A DNA stretch of 64,000 bases, taken from assembly GCF_965199065.1 (NCBI RefSeq), contig NZ_CBDAQN010000003.1, forward strand, positions 558,001-622,000. Direction: 5' to 3'. Origin of the DNA: Acidisoma sp965199065. Lineage in GTDB: Bacteria > Pseudomonadota > Alphaproteobacteria > Acetobacterales > Acetobacteraceae. The position numbers and the translations under genes are program-made. The number at the start of each line of letters is the position of its first letter. Position 1 is the first letter of the stretch. The notes under the pieces were generated by a model that worked only from the letters and a program-made list of their open reading frames with translations, was not told the origin of the DNA and made no database searches. Shown one piece after another: positions 47,135 to 56,280 of this stretch.

Positions 47135-48607
47135 TTGACCGATCTGACACTGCTTCCGGCTGTTGACCTCGCAAGACTGATCGCAAGCAGGAAGCTCTCT
47201 TGCGTTGACGTAATGACGGGGTTTCTTGATCGCATCGACGCGATCAATCCGGCGGTGAACGCCATCGTATCGCGGGTCGAGCGCCCCACCCTGCTCGCCC
47301 AGGCAGAAGAGTATGACCAGGGCGAGCCCCGCGGGCCGCTGCACGGCCTGCCCTTCGCAGTCAAGGATGTGGAGGCGGTCGCCGGCCTGCCGACAACCAT
47401 GGGCTCGCCGCTGCTCCGCAATCAGATCGCGAGCGCAGACTCCATCATGGTCAGCCGGCTGCGAGCGGCGGGCGCGATCTTCATCGGCAAGACGAACGTG
47501 CCGGAGTTCGGTTTCGGTTCCCATACCTACAATACGGTCTTCGGCACCACGCTGAACGCCTACGACCAGAGCCGCACGGCAGGCGGCAGCAGCGGTGGCG
47601 CGGCAGTGGCGCTCGCAACCCGAATGGTGCCGCTCGCCGACGGCTCGGATCATGCCGGCAGCTTGCGTAACCCGGCGGCCTTCAACAATGTCTTCGGTTT
47701 CCGCCCGAGCTTTGGCCGTGTGCCGGCGGAGGCGGCGGATGTCTTCGCCGCCTCCCTCACCGTGGCCGGACCCATGGCACGAAGCGTCGAGGACCTCGCA
47801 CTGCTGCTCTCGGTGCAGGCGGGGCCCGATCCGCGCGCGCCGCTCTCGATCCGGCAGACGGCGGCGAGCATAACCGCGCCGCTGGACGCGCCGGTCGCGG
47901 GCCGGCGCATCGGCTGGCTCGGCGACCTCGGCGGCTATCTGGCCGTGGAGCCCGGCATCCTGCCGCTCTGCGAAAGCGCCCTCGATGTCTTCGAGCTGCT
48001 GGGCGCCACCATCGAGCCGGTCGCTATCGGGTTTCCGATGGGCGAGCTGTGGGAGGCCTGGACGACGCTACGCAGCTGGGGTGTCGCCGCCAATCTCGGT
48101 GAGGCCTATGCCGATCCGGCGCGGCGGGATCTGCTCAAGCCCGAGGCGCAGTGGGAGATCGCGCGCGGGCTGGACATTTCCGGCTCGGCGATATCGGCGG
48201 CCCTGGCCGTGCGGACGCGATGGTATCTGCACATGCTGGGGTTGTTCGAGCGCTACGACCATCTCGTGCTGCCGACGGCGCAGGTCTTTCCCTTTCCGGC
48301 AGAGCTGCATTGGCCCCGGACGATCGCGGGGCGAGCGATGGACACCTACCATCGCTGGATGGAGGTGGTGATCCCCGCCACCATGGCGCAGCTGCCTGCG
48401 CTGAACGTGCCGGTGGGGTTCGGGTCAGCTGGCCTGCCGATGGGAATGCAGATCATCGGCCGTCCGCAGGGTGAGTTGAGCTGCCTGCAGATCGGCCACG
48501 CCTATGACCTGGCAACGCGCTGGCCCGAGCGCGTGCCACCGGCTCTCATGATGGCGATGGCGCCGATGATGACGATGGCATCCTCGACCAGGCCGGTTGG
48601 AGTCTGA
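47135..48607 (+). CDS. Amidase (amidase signature family)
   Basis: A 490-residue amidase. The Ser-cisSer-Lys triad is visible: Lys in LPFAVKDVEAVAG, Ser in AGGSSGGAAVALATRMV and the second Ser in LADGSDHAGSLRNPA. The segment before, IFIGKTNVPEFGFG, is also conserved. The start is probably the TTG at 47135 (GGAA 8 nt upstream), as the family N-terminus LLPAVDLARLIASRKLS follows at once. Substrate unknown. Its last 106 bp overlap the opposite-strand DUF4126 gene. Confidence 0.88.
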   Translation: MTDLTLLPAVDLARLIASRKLSCVDVMTGFLDRIDAINPAVNAIVSRVERPTLLAQAEEYDQGEPRGPLHGLPFAVKDVEAVAGLPTTMGSPLLRNQIASADSIMVSRLRAAGAIFIGKTNVPEFGFGSHTYNTVFGTTLNAYDQSRTAGGSSGGAAVALATRMVPLADGSDHAGSLRNPAAFNNVFGFRPSFGRVPAEAADVFAASLTVAGPMARSVEDLALLLSVQAGPDPRAPLSIRQTAASITAPLDAPVAGRRIGWLGDLGGYLAVEPGILPLCESALDVFELLGATIEPVAIGFPMGELWEAWTTLRSWGVAANLGEAYADPARRDLLKPEAQWEIARGLDISGSAISAALAVRTRWYLHMLGLFERYDHLVLPTAQVFPFPAELHWPRTIAGRAMDTYHRWMEVVIPATMAQLPALNVPVGFGSAGLPMGMQIIGRPQGELSCLQIGHAYDLATRWPERVPPALMMAMAPMMTMASSTRPVGV

Positions 48608-48981
48608 CCGTAGCGCGGCATGAACGCTTTCCGGGTGCACCAGCCGAAATAGGAGGCCGCGACCGCCGTCGTGCCCCCGACCGCCGCGCCAAGCCAGCGC
48701 CGTGACGATGGCGCAAGTGCCGCACCTGCGATGGCCGAGGTGACGAAGCGCGCGGCGAGCCCGATGGGGATGATGCGATCGGGCGCCGTCTTCATCTTGT
48801 CCCCCGCCAGTTCGGCGGCCGCGAGGCCCAATGTGGCCCAGGCGACAAGTGGATGGGCGATGATCCGCGGCGCACCACTATCGGTGGAAAGGCCGCCCAG
48901 CGACGACGCGACCGAGACCGTCGCCAGCGGCGTCATCGAGCGCTGACCGCCGACCAGGCCCATCAGGAACGATGCGAGCAT
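48502..48981 (-). CDS. DUF4126 family membrane protein
   Basis: A 159-residue predicted membrane protein of the DUF4126 type, with a Gly/Ala-rich N-terminus (MLASFLMGLVGGQRSMTPLA), three or four hydrophobic segments and the VAASYFGWCTRKAFM region. Function unknown. AAGGA is 6 nt before the ATG. Its 3' end overlaps the amidase gene by 106 bp on the opposite strand. Bases 48982-49162 hold no gene. Confidence 0.75.
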   Translation of the reverse strand: MLASFLMGLVGGQRSMTPLATVSVASSLGGLSTDSGAPRIIAHPLVAWATLGLAAAELAGDKMKTAPDRIIPIGLAARFVTSAIAGAALAPSSRRWLGAAVGGTTAVAASYFGWCTRKAFMPRYGQTPTGLVEDAIVIIGAIAIMRAGGTRSGQRVARS

Positions 48982-49162
48982 GTCTTTTCCTTTGAACTGT
49001 TCTTTGGGGCTACCGCACGTCCGGCTCGATTTCCATCAGCTTGACCGACACGTTCTCGACAGCGGCGCAAACCTTCAAATTCCCCGGCGAAAAGCTTCTG
49101 TTGCGCGGCCGTGCCCACTCCCTATCCTGCGGCGCTGATACCACCAGCCCGAAGGTAGCCTC

Positions 49163-51670
49163 ATGAAGACCCAGGCGCGCGTTGTCGTCATCGGCGGAGG
49201 CGCGGTTGGCGTCGGCACGCTCTACCACCTCGCGAAGAAGGGTTGGAGCGACGTCGTCCTCATCGAACGGCGCGAGCTGACTTCCGGCTCCACCTGGCAC
49301 GCCGCGGGCCTGCTGCCGCTGTTCAACCTGAGCTACTCGGTCGGCCAGCTGCACAAATACTCGGTCAACCTCTACAAGTCGCTGGAAGAGGAAACCGGGC
49401 TCAATGCCGGGCTCAGCAACGTCTCCAACATCCGGCTCGCCCGCACACAGGACCGGATGGACGAATACAAGTATTACGCCGGCATCGCGCGCACCATCGG
49501 CGTCTCGGTCGAGTTCCTGACGCCCATCGAGGTGAAGGAAATCTGGCCGCTGATGGAAACGCACGGCATCATCGGCGCCATCCAGCACCGCGAGGACGGC
49601 TACATCCAGCCCGCCGACCTCACCCAGGCGATGGCGCGTGGCGCGCGCAACCGAGGCGCCGAGATATACCGCAACACCACCGTCACCGCGATCAGCCAGA
49701 AACCCAACGGCGAATGGCTCGTCACCACCGACCGCGGCGAGATCACCTGCGAACACGTTGTGTCCGCCACAGGCAACTTCGCGCGCAAGACCGGCGAGAT
49801 GGTCGGCCTCGACATTCCCGTGATCCCGGTCGAGCACCAGTATATCGTGACGGAACAGCACCCGCTCATCATGGAGCGGCGCGCCCGCGGCCTGCCCGAG
49901 ATGGGTGTGCTGCGCGAAGCCGACAGCTCCTGGTATATGCGCGAGGAAGCGGGTGGGCTGCTGCTCGGACCTTACGAGGTCGGCGCGCCCTGTTGCTATG
50001 TCGACGGTCCCTCGCCCCAGTCCGAATACGAGCTGTTCCAGGAAGATCTCGACCGTCTGGCGCCCTATATCGAGACCGCCATCGAGCGCGTCCCCGCGTT
50101 TGGCGAAGTCGGCGTCAAGAAGGTCTATAACGGGGCCATCGCCTATACGCCCGATGGCAGCCCCATCGTCGGGCCAGCGTGGAACCTCAAGAATTTCTGG
50201 CTCAATGAGGGCCATAGCTTCGGCATCACCGCCGCCGGGGGCGCGGGGTGGCAGCTCGCCGAATGGATCGTCGAGGGCGAGCCGTCCGTCGACATGATGG
50301 GCGTCGATCCGCGCCGCTTCGGCCCCTATGCCGGGCGCGGCTACCTGCGGCAGAAGACCGAGGAAGCCTATGCCAAGGTCTTCTCCGTCCACTACCCGGA
50401 GGAAGAACGCGGCGCCGCGCGCGGGCTCAAGCGCTCGCCCTGCTACGACCGCATGGCCGCCAAAGGTGCCGTGTTCGGCACCGTCTATGGCTGGGAGCGT
50501 CCGGGCTGGTTCGCGCCCGCTGACTATGCGCTGACCGAGGCCGACCTCGCCAAAACCGATGTTCTGCTCAATGAGAACCATGCGGAGCCGGACGCGAAGG
50601 GTGTCATCCGCGAGAAGTGGAGCTTCCGCCGCTCCAACGCCTTCCCGCATGTCGGGGCGGAATGCCGCCATGTGCACGAGAAGGTCGGCCTGCTCGACAT
50701 GAGCGCCTTCGCGAAGTTCGAGGTCTCGGGGCCGGGGGCCGCCGCATGGCTCGATAGCATCCTGACGAACAAGACGCCGAAGCCCGGGCGGGTGTCGCTG
50801 TCCTACCTTCTGACCAAGCGCGGCGGCGTGCGGTCGGAGTTCACCGTCTTCGGCATGGGGCCGAACCGCTTCTACCTCGTCTCTGCGGGCGCGCTGGAAC
50901 GGCACGACCGCGACTACCTCATGAAGCTGCTGCCGACTGACGGCAGCGTCACCTTCGAGACGGTGACGACGCAATACGGCGTCTTCGTGCTGGCGGGACC
51001 GCGGTCGCGGGACCTGCTGGCGAAGCTCACCGAGACGGATCTCTCCAACGCCAGCTTCCCCTGGCTCACCGGCAAGATGCTTTCGGTCGGTGCCGCAACG
51101 GCGCTCGCCATGCGCGTGAACTACGTCGGCGAGTTGGGCTGGGAGTTGCACCACCCGATCGAGATGCAGAACTACCTGTTCGACCTGCTGTTCGAGGCCG
51201 GAGCCGAATTCGACCTCAAGCCCTTCGGCATCAAGGCGATGGACAGCCTGCGGCTGGAGAAATCCTACAAGATCATCCCGCGCGAGATGTCGATCGAGTA
51301 TTGCGCGTACGAGTCTGGCCTCGACCGCTTCATCTCGTTGAAGAAGGGCGAGTTCCTCGGCCGCGACGCGGCGCTGACCTGGCGCGACGATGGCCTCGCG
51401 AATGCCTTCGTGACGCTCGAGGTACAGGACGTGACAGACGCAGACGCGAGGGGATCGGAGCCGATCTATATCGCCAACGACCTCGTTGGGCGGACAACCT
51501 CAGGCGGGTTCGGCTGGCGCACGGGCAAGTCCCTCGCACTTGCCATGGTGCGGCCGGATCTGGCGGTCATCGGCCAGCCGCTGGAGGTGACGATCCTTGG
51601 CGAGCGGCACCGTGCGGTGGTGATCGCGGACAGTCCCTTCGACCCGGCGAACAAAGCCCTCAAGAGCTGA
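49163..51670 (+). CDS. Dimethylglycine/sarcosine dehydrogenase-like FAD and GcvT-domain protein
   Basis: An 835-residue two-part enzyme. The N-terminal DAO-type FAD domain (VVVIGGGAVGVGTLYHLAKK) carries GSTWHAAGLL, where the His binds FAD covalently in DMGDH and SARDH. The C-terminal half (from about 450) is a GcvT-like aminomethyltransferase domain (NYVGELGWELHHPIEMQ), which uses tetrahydrofolate to capture the released formaldehyde. It probably oxidatively demethylates dimethylglycine or sarcosine, following gbcAB at 24.9-27.3 kb. GAAGG lies before the ATG. Exact substrate is not determined by sequence. Confidence 0.88.
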   Translation: MKTQARVVVIGGGAVGVGTLYHLAKKGWSDVVLIERRELTSGSTWHAAGLLPLFNLSYSVGQLHKYSVNLYKSLEEETGLNAGLSNVSNIRLARTQDRMDEYKYYAGIARTIGVSVEFLTPIEVKEIWPLMETHGIIGAIQHREDGYIQPADLTQAMARGARNRGAEIYRNTTVTAISQKPNGEWLVTTDRGEITCEHVVSATGNFARKTGEMVGLDIPVIPVEHQYIVTEQHPLIMERRARGLPEMGVLREADSSWYMREEAGGLLLGPYEVGAPCCYVDGPSPQSEYELFQEDLDRLAPYIETAIERVPAFGEVGVKKVYNGAIAYTPDGSPIVGPAWNLKNFWLNEGHSFGITAAGGAGWQLAEWIVEGEPSVDMMGVDPRRFGPYAGRGYLRQKTEEAYAKVFSVHYPEEERGAARGLKRSPCYDRMAAKGAVFGTVYGWERPGWFAPADYALTEADLAKTDVLLNENHAEPDAKGVIREKWSFRRSNAFPHVGAECRHVHEKVGLLDMSAFAKFEVSGPGAAAWLDSILTNKTPKPGRVSLSYLLTKRGGVRSEFTVFGMGPNRFYLVSAGALERHDRDYLMKLLPTDGSVTFETVTTQYGVFVLAGPRSRDLLAKLTETDLSNASFPWLTGKMLSVGAATALAMRVNYVGELGWELHHPIEMQNYLFDLLFEAGAEFDLKPFGIKAMDSLRLEKSYKIIPREMSIEYCAYESGLDRFISLKKGEFLGRDAALTWRDDGLANAFVTLEVQDVTDADARGSEPIYIANDLVGRTTSGGFGWRTGKSLALAMVRPDLAVIGQPLEVTILGERHRAVVIADSPFDPANKALKS

Positions 51671-51684
51671 GGGAAAGCGGCGTC

Positions 51685-52362
51685 ATGAGACGTGCCGCCG
51701 TGATCGCGCTGCTGGCGTTTGCAGCGGTTCCGGCGGCGCACGCCGGCACCATCCTGCACCTCACCGTGACTGCCTCCGTCTCCGCCATGCCGGATGAGTT
51801 GGTGGCGCAACTTACCGCGAATGCGGACGCGCAGACGGCTGGCGCCGCGCAAGCACAGGTGAACAAGATGGTGCAAACGGCCCTCGGCGCCGCGAAAGGC
51901 CCTTCGGCCGTCACCGCCAGCACCGCGCAGTATTCCGTCTGGCATGAGACGGACCCCAAGGATGTCTGGCATGCGAGCCAAGGCGTCGGTTTGCGCTCCA
52001 CGGACGGCGGGATCTTGCTGACGCTCGTCGGCACGTTGCAACAGGAGGGGCTGGCGGTCGGTGACCTCGGCTGGCAGCTTTCGCCCGCCACCACCGAGAA
52101 AAGCTACGAGCAGGCGATGGGTCACGCCGTTGATCTGCTGACCCGGCGTGCGACGACGGTGGCCCGCCTGCTCCACCTCACTCTGCAAGGCTTCCAAAGC
52201 GTCACGGTCGGCGAAGACGCGGGGCCGCCAGTGCGCCCCCTCGGGCAATCACGCATGATGACGATGGCGGCGACCGCGGCCCCGCCGCCGAGCGCGCAGG
52301 CGGATGCGGTGACGGTCTCCGCCACTGTCTCCGGGGATGCCAGACTGGTGCAAGCGCCGTGA
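51685..52362 (+). CDS. Exported SIMPL (DUF541) domain protein
   Basis: A 225-residue protein with a signal peptide (MRRAAVIALLAFAAVPAAHA) and a SIMPL/DUF541 domain, seen as LHLTVTASVSAMPDELVAQL at its start and AVDLLTRRATTVARLLHLTL further on. These periplasmic or outer-membrane-associated proteins have no settled function. The start has GAGGGAAAG upstream. It begins 14 bp after the dehydrogenase stop and is probably co-transcribed; a functional link is not obvious. Confidence 0.8.
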   Translation: MRRAAVIALLAFAAVPAAHAGTILHLTVTASVSAMPDELVAQLTANADAQTAGAAQAQVNKMVQTALGAAKGPSAVTASTAQYSVWHETDPKDVWHASQGVGLRSTDGGILLTLVGTLQQEGLAVGDLGWQLSPATTEKSYEQAMGHAVDLLTRRATTVARLLHLTLQGFQSVTVGEDAGPPVRPLGQSRMMTMAATAAPPPSAQADAVTVSATVSGDARLVQAP

Positions 52363-52555
52363 CTCGGCTCATGCCGTAGCTCGCCGACTACCGTCAATGA
52401 TAGCGAATGAGCGTCTTCTACGTATTATTACGAGGTGGTGATTGATCCGGAAGCGGTGCATAAGCGCCAGCGCTGCGAAATGATTTATGCGGCCTGGCTC
52501 AGGACGGATCACCGCTGGAGCGAACTGCTTGACGCCGACATCTTCGCATCGCTCG

Positions 52556-53545
52556 ATGCCGGAGCCGTCTCAACTGGGGAGCCTGAGGACCTATCAGGCG
52601 CCTCTATGGGGACAGGCCTCGTGGCAGACCGCATCCACGTTCCTGCTCTACATCGCGGCTCTGACCGCATCGTATGAGAGTCTGCGTATTTCCGTGTGGC
52701 TGACGCTGGTCCTTGCACTGCCGGTCAGCGGGCTGATCGTGCGGATTTTCATGCTGCAGCACGATTGCGGCCACGGTTCCCTGTTTCCATCGAAGCGGAT
52801 AAACGGCTTGGTGGGTCTGGCGTGCAGCCTGGTCACTTTGACGCCCTTCGCATATTGGAGACGGCTTCATGCGCGGCACCACGGAAGCTGGAACAACCTC
52901 GATACGCGCGGCGTTCCTGCCGACTTCTTCTCCGACTGTCTGACGGTTTCCGAATACGCCGATCTTGGACGTGTCCGGCGATGGCTGTATCGCGCCACGC
53001 ATCATCCGGCGCTGATGCATTTCTTGTTGCCGCCCGTGGTTTTCATTCTTCTATATCGCATCCCGTTCGATACGCCCGCGATTTGTCGCCGCGAGCGGTT
53101 GAGCGTCGCTACTCTGGATTTGGCGCTCGTCGCGGTCGCAGGTCTGCTCATTTATCTTTTCGGCATCAAGGCTGTTCTGCTCGTGAACGCGCCACCCCTG
53201 TGCCTCGCCGCCATCATAGGCATCTGGCTGTTTTCGGTTCAGCACCGGTTCGAGGACGCATTATGGTCATCCGGCGAGGATTGGAGTAGCAGCGAGGCGT
53301 CGCTGCACGGAGCATCCCATTTGAAGCTCCCGGCTGTTCTCCAGTGGTTCAGCGGCAACATCGGGCTGCATCATATTCACCACCTGCGCCCAGGCATCCC
53401 GAACTACCGTTTGCAGGCTTGCCAGGACGGTTGTCCCGAGGTCACCGGCATGGCGCACACCCTCAGCCTGCGCGATGCTTTCCGGGCGCCGTCATTCGCC
53501 CTGTGGGACGAGAACCTGCGCCGGATGGTCGATTTTCCTCGGTAG
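52556..53545 (+). CDS. Fatty acid desaturase family protein
   Basis: A 329-residue membrane desaturase. All three histidine boxes are present: HDCGHGS, HARHH and HHIHHL, which bind the di-iron centre. Hydrophobic segments flank them (FLLYIAALTA, VWLTLVLALPVSGLIVRIF, LALVAVAGLLIYLFGI). It resembles the DesA/FADS group, which introduces double bonds into lipid acyl chains. The start is uncertain: the ATG at 52487 is in frame, but the codon pattern between 52435 and 52560 fits another frame better. The base composition is lower in GC than in the neighbours. Confidence 0.8.
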   Translation: MPEPSQLGSLRTYQAPLWGQASWQTASTFLLYIAALTASYESLRISVWLTLVLALPVSGLIVRIFMLQHDCGHGSLFPSKRINGLVGLACSLVTLTPFAYWRRLHARHHGSWNNLDTRGVPADFFSDCLTVSEYADLGRVRRWLYRATHHPALMHFLLPPVVFILLYRIPFDTPAICRRERLSVATLDLALVAVAGLLIYLFGIKAVLLVNAPPLCLAAIIGIWLFSVQHRFEDALWSSGEDWSSSEASLHGASHLKLPAVLQWFSGNIGLHHIHHLRPGIPNYRLQACQDGCPEVTGMAHTLSLRDAFRAPSFALWDENLRRMVDFPR

Positions 53546-53593
53546 CCTTGGCAGTCGTCCGCGTTTCCTGCCCCGGCCACCCGGATGTGCGCC

Positions 53594-55291
53594 TCATTCC
53601 ACGCCGATGATGACCTCGACCAGATTGGCCTGCCCCGAGGCGATGCCCGCTTCGATCGCGGCCGCCACATCGCCCGCGCGCTCCACCCGTCGCGCCGGCA
53701 ACCCCATCGACTGCGCCATCAGCACGTAATCGATCGCGGGCTCCGCGATGTCCATCGCGATGTAGCGGTTGCTCCGCGTCGACAGGTAGTTCGCCTGCCC
53801 CTTCATGAAATTCTTCAGCACGTTGTATTCGCGGTTGTTCATGACGACGAACGTCACCGGAAGCTTCTCATGCGCCGCGGTCCACATCGCCTGCGGGGAG
53901 TAGAGCGCGGCGCCGTCACCGACCAGCGACACCACCGGCTGCCGCCCCAGTCCCAGCGAACAGCCCACCGCCGCCCCCATTCCCCAACCGAGCGCGCCGC
54001 CTCGGAGGAAGGAATATTGCGTCGCGGACTGGCTGTTGAGGAACCCACGCAGGTGCAATGCCGTCGCGATCGCCTCGTCCACGATGTGGATATCGGGTCC
54101 GATCGCGCGCGCCGCTTCCCGCGCGGCGACGAAGGGCGTGATCACGGGAGCCGGCCATTCCCGCTCGGCCCGCGCCTCGCGCTCCGCCCGGTTGCGCGTC
54201 CGGTCCAGCGCCGCCTGGGAGAGCAGCGCCGCGTACGCGTCGGCGCGCGGGGCGGTGGCCGCTGCCAGGAACGGCATCAGCGCGCGGAGCGACGCCTGGA
54301 TGTCTCCCACCACCGAAAGCTGCGTCGAGTAGGTGCGGCCGAGATCGCGCACATCCGTCGACATCTGGTAGACCGCGCAACTTGCGGGAATGATCGGACC
54401 CGCCGAGTAAAGGATGGTGATGAGCGACTTGCCGCCCAGCGCGAAGATCGCGTCGTACTGCGTCAGCTTGTCGTAAATCTCGCGGCCCTTGTTCGGCATG
54501 TTGCCCGCCCAGAGCGGGTGCGCGGTCGGGAACGGCAATCTGGACGGCCAGGACGACCCATAGACCGGCGCGCCGAGCATCTCGGCGACGCGCGCAACCT
54601 CTGCCGCCGCTTCCGCGCCATAGACCTCGTCGCCGGCGATGATGAGCAGCCGCCCCGGCTCGATCGCGGCCAGCCGCGTGGCCAACTCGTCGAGCGAACC
54701 CGCAACCGTCCGCCGGTCGATCCTCGAGGGGTCGGCGATGGCAACGGTGCTCATCTCCTCCATCACATCCATCGGCAGCGAGAGGAACACCGGCCCGGCC
54801 GGCGCTGCGTTCGCATCATGGAAGGCGCGGCGGACGAGGATCGGCAGTTGGTCGGCGTGCGCCACCTCCTGCGCCCACTTCACCGCCGGGCGCGCAATCT
54901 GGATGAGGTCACCGAACAGCAGCGGATCGGTGATGGTGTGGCGGCTGTCCTGCTGGCCAGCGGTCACCACCAGCGGCGTCTGCGATGCCTGGGCGTTGAG
55001 GAGATTGCCCATGCCGTGGCCGAGGCCTCCCGCCGTATGCAGGTTGAGGAAGCCCGGCCGCCGCGCCGCCTGCGCGTAGCCGTCTGCCATGGCGACGGCG
55101 CTCGCCTCCTGCAGCGCCCAGATGTACTGGATGTCCCGCTCGCCGATCAACGCGTCCATCAGCGGCAACTCCGTCGTGCCCGGATTGCCGAAGATGTATT
55201 CGACCCCCTCGCTGCGCAGAATCTCCAGAAGCACGTCGGCGCCCCGGCGCGACCGCGGGCTGTCGATCGCGGTAATCGGACTTTGCGTCAT
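53594..55291 (-). CDS. ThDP-dependent enzyme, benzoylformate decarboxylase-like
   Basis: A 565-residue protein of the acetolactate synthase/benzoylformate decarboxylase superfamily. The pyrimidine domain has FGNPGTTELPLMDAL and the activating Glu in ALQEASAVAMADGYAQA; the central domain binds as LLIIAGDEV; the diphosphate site is VSLVGDGAALYSPQAMW ending in VVMNN. LHTAGGLGHGMGNLLNAQAS and LVVTAGQQDSRH resemble benzoylformate decarboxylase more than acetolactate synthase. The true 2-oxo acid is unknown. Convergent with the desaturase, divergent from the sulfotransferase gene. Confidence 0.87.
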   Translation of the reverse strand: MTQSPITAIDSPRSRRGADVLLEILRSEGVEYIFGNPGTTELPLMDALIGERDIQYIWALQEASAVAMADGYAQAARRPGFLNLHTAGGLGHGMGNLLNAQASQTPLVVTAGQQDSRHTITDPLLFGDLIQIARPAVKWAQEVAHADQLPILVRRAFHDANAAPAGPVFLSLPMDVMEEMSTVAIADPSRIDRRTVAGSLDELATRLAAIEPGRLLIIAGDEVYGAEAAAEVARVAEMLGAPVYGSSWPSRLPFPTAHPLWAGNMPNKGREIYDKLTQYDAIFALGGKSLITILYSAGPIIPASCAVYQMSTDVRDLGRTYSTQLSVVGDIQASLRALMPFLAAATAPRADAYAALLSQAALDRTRNRAEREARAEREWPAPVITPFVAAREAARAIGPDIHIVDEAIATALHLRGFLNSQSATQYSFLRGGALGWGMGAAVGCSLGLGRQPVVSLVGDGAALYSPQAMWTAAHEKLPVTFVVMNNREYNVLKNFMKGQANYLSTRSNRYIAMDIAEPAIDYVLMAQSMGLPARRVERAGDVAAAIEAGIASGQANLVEVIIGVE

Positions 55292-55370
55292 CGGCCGAGC
55301 TCCTCATGAGATATCTTGCATTCGTTCCGGAATCGTAGCAATCTGGCCCGATGATCCGGCTAACCTACCG

Positions 55371-56261
55371 ATGACAACAAGCCGCGGTCGCATCGTCCTG
55401 ATCATGGGCATGCATCGAAGCGGCACCTCCATGCTCGCGCGGCTGCTTGCCGCGGAAGGCTTGCCGCTCGGCGTCACCCTGCTCAATCGCGGGCGCCGAG
55501 ACAACGTTCATGGTTACTGGGAACAGGCTGAGATCGTCCACATCCATGAGGCCTTGCTCGATGGGTTCGACCGGACGTGGCACGGGCCGAACGGGCGGCG
55601 TGCCCTCCCCGAAGGCTGGCTTGCCAGCGGCGACACGCACATGGCGAAGCGGCGGCTGATGGCGATCGTGAAGCGGGAGATCACCGAGGCCGACGGGCTG
55701 TGGGGCTTCAAAGACCCGCGCACCCTCTGCTTCCTGCCATTGTGGCGGGAGATCATTGCGGAACTTTCGCTCGACCCCGTGTTCATCCTGGCGGCTCGGG
55801 CACCCGCCGCCGTTGCCGCCTCCCTCATGCGGCGGAACCGCTTGCGGCGCGACAGCGCGGAGGCGATGTGGGCGGCGAACACGATCACTGTCCTCGGGCA
55901 GGTTGGCGACGAACTGGCGGCGGTCATCGACTACGACGACTGGTTCACGAGGCCCGACGCCATCGCGGGCCACCTCCGCGAGGTGCTGGGACTACCGCGG
56001 GCACGGGCGCCGGGACTGGTACCGCCGATCGCCGCACTGATCGACCCAAATCTGCGCCATCACCAAGGCGCCCTTGGCGGGGCACGCCCGGCGTTCGAGG
56101 CGCTGCACGCGGCTCTCGTCTCCGCAGCGCCGCAGGCCCCGCGACAGCAGGATCTCGCAACCGCAATCAGGGCGGCGAAATCTGCCCTAAATGATGCCTG
56201 TCCATATGATTATCGCATCCAAAGCCCATTTACTGCTGTAAGCCTTTTGGGTGACCAATAG
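55371..56261 (+). CDS. Sulfotransferase family protein
   Basis: A 296-residue P-loop protein. The PAPS 5'-phosphosulfate loop is seen as IVLIMGMHRSGTSMLARLLA (residues 8-27), and the GFKDPRTLCFLP motif and FILAARAPAAVAASL correspond to the 3'-phosphate-binding part. Acceptor unknown; such proteins often modify polysaccharides or lipids. The long frame upstream of 55371 runs antisense through the ThDP enzyme and is not used. A GGDEF gene starts 19 bp downstream. Confidence 0.83.
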   Translation: MTTSRGRIVLIMGMHRSGTSMLARLLAAEGLPLGVTLLNRGRRDNVHGYWEQAEIVHIHEALLDGFDRTWHGPNGRRALPEGWLASGDTHMAKRRLMAIVKREITEADGLWGFKDPRTLCFLPLWREIIAELSLDPVFILAARAPAAVAASLMRRNRLRRDSAEAMWAANTITVLGQVGDELAAVIDYDDWFTRPDAIAGHLREVLGLPRARAPGLVPPIAALIDPNLRHHQGALGGARPAFEALHAALVSAAPQAPRQQDLATAIRAAKSALNDACPYDYRIQSPFTAVSLLGDQ

Positions 56262-56280
56262 ATCATATAGATGATGGCGC

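Noticed and set aside
49010..51154. 714-codon open frame on the minus strand
   Set aside because: Antisense to the dimethylglycine dehydrogenase-like gene; no recognisable motif.
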